From: Planctomycetota bacterium
GTDB lineage: Bacteria; Planctomycetota; Phycisphaerae; Phycisphaerales; Phycisphaeraceae
Reading direction: 5' to 3'
Assembly (NCBI GenBank): GCA_029267795.1
Contig: JAJUHR010000091.1
Span: forward strand, 1 to 7,169
DNA length: 7,169 bases
The stretch's first letter is position 1. The number at the start of each line of letters is the position of its first letter. The notes under the pieces were generated by a model, which ran no database searches, was not told where the DNA came from, and was given only the letters and a program-made list of their open reading frames with translations. Below, one piece after another: positions 5,729 to 7,169 of the stretch. Position numbers and translations under genes: made by a program.

Positions 5729-6181
5729 TTAACTCAACTCTGCGCTGTCGAGCCAAATGGTGACGGGGCCGTCGTTGATGAGGTGGACCTGCATCTTGGC
5801 GCCGAAGAGGCCGGTTTCGACGCGTTCGACGCCCAGGCGTTGCAGGGCTGCGGCGAAGCGATCGATCAGCGTTCGGGCGTGGTCCGGGGCGGCGGCCTGG
5901 GTGAAGCTGGGGCGGCGTCCCTTGCGGGCGTCGGCGTAGAGCGTGAATTGGGAGACGACCAGCGCCCCGCCACGGACGTCCAGCAGGGATCGGTTGAACC
6001 GGCCTTGCTCATCGCTGAAGACCCGCAGGTGCGCGACTTTTTCGGCGAGCCGATCGGCGTCGGCGGGGGTGTCGCCCTGGCCGACGCCCACGAACAGGAC
6101 CAAGCCGTGGTCGATCGTGCCGACGGTTTGGCTGTCCACGCTGACGGAGCCGAAGCGTACCCTCTGAAGGAGGACCCTCAT
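5729..6181 (-). CDS. dtd: D-aminoacyl-tRNA deacylase (DTD)
   Basis: DTD hydrolyses D-amino acids (classically D-Tyr) and glycine mischarged on tRNA, recycling the tRNA. The 150-residue product is close to the usual 145. It shows the N-terminal MRVLLQRVRFGSVSVDSQTVG strand region, SQFTLYADARKGRRPSF (SQFT with the active-site Thr at residue 80), and the C-terminal NDGPVTIWLDS containing the Gly-Pro motif (138-139) that enforces chirality. An in-frame start at 6235 would add 18 basic residues that do not belong to the family. The ATG at 6181 fits the conserved start and overlaps the stop of the upstream gene as ATGA, so translational coupling is likely. No strong Shine-Dalgarno sequence precedes it. 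The gene is last in its unit; no T-tailed terminator was found after it. Confidence 0.94.
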   Translation of the reverse strand: MRVLLQRVRFGSVSVDSQTVGTIDHGLVLFVGVGQGDTPADADRLAEKVAHLRVFSDEQGRFNRSLLDVRGGALVVSQFTLYADARKGRRPSFTQAAAPDHARTLIDRFAAALQRLGVERVETGLFGAKMQVHLINDGPVTIWLDSAELS

Positions 6182-6627
6182 GCGGCGTGTCCGTCGTGTG
6201 AGGCGGTGCGCTGGCGGGGCGGCGGGGCAGCGCAAGTGTCGGTGGGGCAGTTTCGGCTGAGCGATTGTCGATGGGTCGCCACCGACGCGTATCCGGCTCG
6301 CAGCAGTTGTCGAAGTCCCGGCACGCAGTAGACCCAGGCGAGCAGCCGCCAGCCGGGCAACTCGCGAGCGATCTGGTGCACCGCATCGGCGCCGACGTAG
6401 ACCCGGCCGGCCGGCGTTACCAGCCGCAGGCCTTGGCTCAGGTCCGCCCCGGAAAGTTGGGGGAGTCTGCGTAGCAGGTCGGGGTGCTGTTTCGGCAGCA
6501 GCTCGAACCGGCCCGCGCGGTCTTTTTTATGGATGCGGTCAACCTGGCGGCGGCAGAATTCGCAATCGCCGTCGTAGATGATCACGTTTCGTTTGAGGCA
6601 GCAGGATCGCACGCGGTCGCTCCCCAT
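6178..6627 (-). CDS. DCC family (DUF393) thiol-disulfide oxidoreductase-like protein
   Basis: The 149-residue product has the family hallmark YDGDCEFC (residues 18-25) with a CxxC pair at Cys22 and Cys25. Next come a FELLPKQHPD segment, TPAGRVYVGADAVHQIARELPGWRLLAWVYCVPGLRQLL, and an R-rich end typical of DUF393/YuxK proteins. The family is described as thioredoxin-like; its substrates are poorly known. A second pair, Cys127 and Cys132 (CPTDTC), lies near the C-terminus, and CC occurs at 9-10, so more than one redox or metal site is possible. The start ATG (6627) lies in a small CCCC/GGGG hairpin and has no clear Shine-Dalgarno sequence, so the first 12 or so residues are uncertain. On the minus strand TACAAT (6658-6653) could be a -10, but no -35 was found. 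The stop overlaps the dtd ATG by ATGA. Confidence 0.85.
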   Translation of the reverse strand: MGSDRVRSCCLKRNVIIYDGDCEFCRRQVDRIHKKDRAGRFELLPKQHPDLLRRLPQLSGADLSQGLRLVTPAGRVYVGADAVHQIARELPGWRLLAWVYCVPGLRQLLRAGYASVATHRQSLSRNCPTDTCAAPPPRQRTASHDGHAA

Positions 6628-6738
6628 ACGGGGTGAGGGTTCCGTTTATCCCATTGTAAAGGTTAGCAGGGATTGGGCGGGGGCGTGGTTCTGCGGAAGG
6701 TTTCCACCGTTGGGTGGGTGAGCTCTCGGTGGGCGAAT

Positions 6739-6779
6739 AAAAAAAGCCGACCACGATCGGTCGAAGCCGATCGTGATCG
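6739..6779 (-). terminator. Intrinsic terminator of the sigma factor gene
   Basis: On the minus strand a 13-bp stem (6779-6767 with 6760-6748, one G-U pair) closes a 6-nt loop containing TTCG. After a single C it is followed by seven T's (6745-6739). This is the strongest terminator in the window. It lies about 150 nt after the sigma gene stop and separates that gene from the DUF393-dtd pair. The 6660-6738 stretch beyond it shows no gene. Confidence 0.88.
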
Positions 6780-6827
6780 ACTGGTGATCACGGGAGTCAG
6801 GCGTGCTCCGTGTTTGAAATTCTCTCG

Positions 6828-6911
6828 CCCCGGACCCCCGGAAGTTTCTGCAAACTCCCGACCCCCCTGGCCCCCGGCCTCCGCCCCCCCCGGATACCCC
6901 CGGATACCCCC
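6828..6911 (-). other. G-tract array (potential G-quadruplexes) in the 3' untranslated region of the sigma gene
   Basis: Eight minus-strand G-runs of 3 to 8 bases fall within 84 bp: 6907-6911, 6897-6901, 6884-6891, 6871-6875, 6862-6867, 6857-6859, 6835-6839 and 6828-6831. Most are separated by short loops. They lie on the coding strand between the sigma gene stop and its terminator, so they would be present in the mRNA. Several alternative four-run quadruplexes are possible. Confidence 0.5.
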
Positions 6912-6914
6912 GGA
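6887..6914. repeat. Short 10-bp tandem repeat CCCCCGGATA
   Basis: Two full units (6887-6896, 6897-6906) and a third beginning CCCCCGGA (6907-6914) lie just after the sigma gene stop. Each unit supplies one of the G-tracts of the array. Slippage expansion is the simplest origin. Confidence 0.75.
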
Positions 6915-6926
6915 AGGCTCAGCCTA

Positions 6927-7169
6927 CTAGCCAAGGAACTCGACCTCGAGCGTCTGCCGGATCTTGCTCAGCGCTTTGTTCTGGATCTGGCGGACGCGCT
7001 CTTTCGTCACGCCCACGATCCGGCCCACCTGCTCCAGCGTCATGGGCTGGGCGTGCGGGTGGGTGGCGAGCTTGGAGCCCAAAGCGAACCGGTGCTCGAT
7101 GACCGACCGCTCGATGTCGGTCAGGTCGGCGCGGTTGTCGCGGAGGATGTCCCGCACCTCGTCGACGCA
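6927..7169 (-). CDS. RNA polymerase sigma-70 family factor, C-terminal region 4 (5' end outside window)
   Basis: Eighty residues are visible and the frame is open at the right edge, so the GTG at 7157 is not the start. The fragment covers sigma region 4. LTDIERSVIEHRFALGS is the region 4.1 helix, and TLEQVGRIVGVTKERVRQIQNKALSKIRQ is the region 4.2 helix-turn-helix that reads the -35 element. The RpoD-type spacing and the RVRQIQNKAL core place it among primary-like sigma factors (group 1 or 2), not ECF sigmas. Between the two parts is KLATHPHAQPM, a few residues longer than the usual short linker. The protein ends LEVEFLG. Which group it belongs to cannot be settled without regions 1 to 3. Confidence 0.93.
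   Translation of the reverse strand, partial: CVDEVRDILRDNRADLTDIERSVIEHRFALGSKLATHPHAQPMTLEQVGRIVGVTKERVRQIQNKALSKIRQTLEVEFLG

Noticed and set aside
5729..6235. Longer dtd reading from an ATG at 6235
   Set aside because: The additional 18 residues are Arg/Pro-rich and precede the conserved family start at 6181.
6887..6914. Possible CRISPR-like array in the 10-bp tandem repeats
   Set aside because: The units are far too short and have no spacers; this is simple slippage-type sequence.
6673..6930. Small plus-strand open frame between the DUF393 and sigma genes
   Set aside because: It covers the opposite strand of a strong terminator and a C-rich repeat, and the Pro-rich product reflects composition only.

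Overview
The window is a high-GC piece of bacterial chromosome carrying ordinary housekeeping genes. In order it holds the 3' two-thirds of gyrB (+), a convergent rplM-rpsI ribosomal protein operon (-), a complete acs gene for AMP-forming acetyl-CoA synthetase (+), an overlapping pair on the minus strand (a DCC/DUF393 thiol-disulfide oxidoreductase-like gene followed by dtd, D-aminoacyl-tRNA deacylase), and the last 80 codons of a sigma-70 family factor (-) running off the right edge. A planctomycete, perhaps of the Phycisphaerae type, fits the large GyrB insertion, the extended S9, the mostly weak Shine-Dalgarno sequences and the hairpin-rich intergenic DNA. This assignment is inference and not proven by the window.

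Layout: gyrB ends at 1541 and rpsI ends at 1965, so the two genes converge. The 423-bp gap has a perfect palindrome of at least 28 bp at each side, probably the terminator of each gene, and three further hairpins between them. From 2971 to 3421 lies a divergent intergenic region with a good sigma-70-like promoter for rplM, a G-quadruplex-type G-run cluster just behind it, repeat hairpins, and an AT-rich inverted repeat before acs. Between acs and dtd (5468-5728) are two more hairpin repeats. Between the DUF393 gene and the sigma gene (6628-6926) are a textbook intrinsic terminator for the sigma gene and a run of eight G-tracts (minus strand) in its 3' untranslated region.

The genes serve unrelated core functions: DNA supercoiling, ribosome assembly, acetate activation, tRNA proofreading and transcription initiation. 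No defence system, CRISPR array, transposase, tRNA or rRNA gene was seen. The most unusual content is intergenic: at least two families of short hairpin repeats. In one, two copies differ by fully compensated base-pair changes. In the other, a nearly constant 10-nt loop is carried on unrelated stems. They look like a planctomycete counterpart of REP/MITE-like elements, and whether they are mobile, RNA-active or structural cannot be told from one window.
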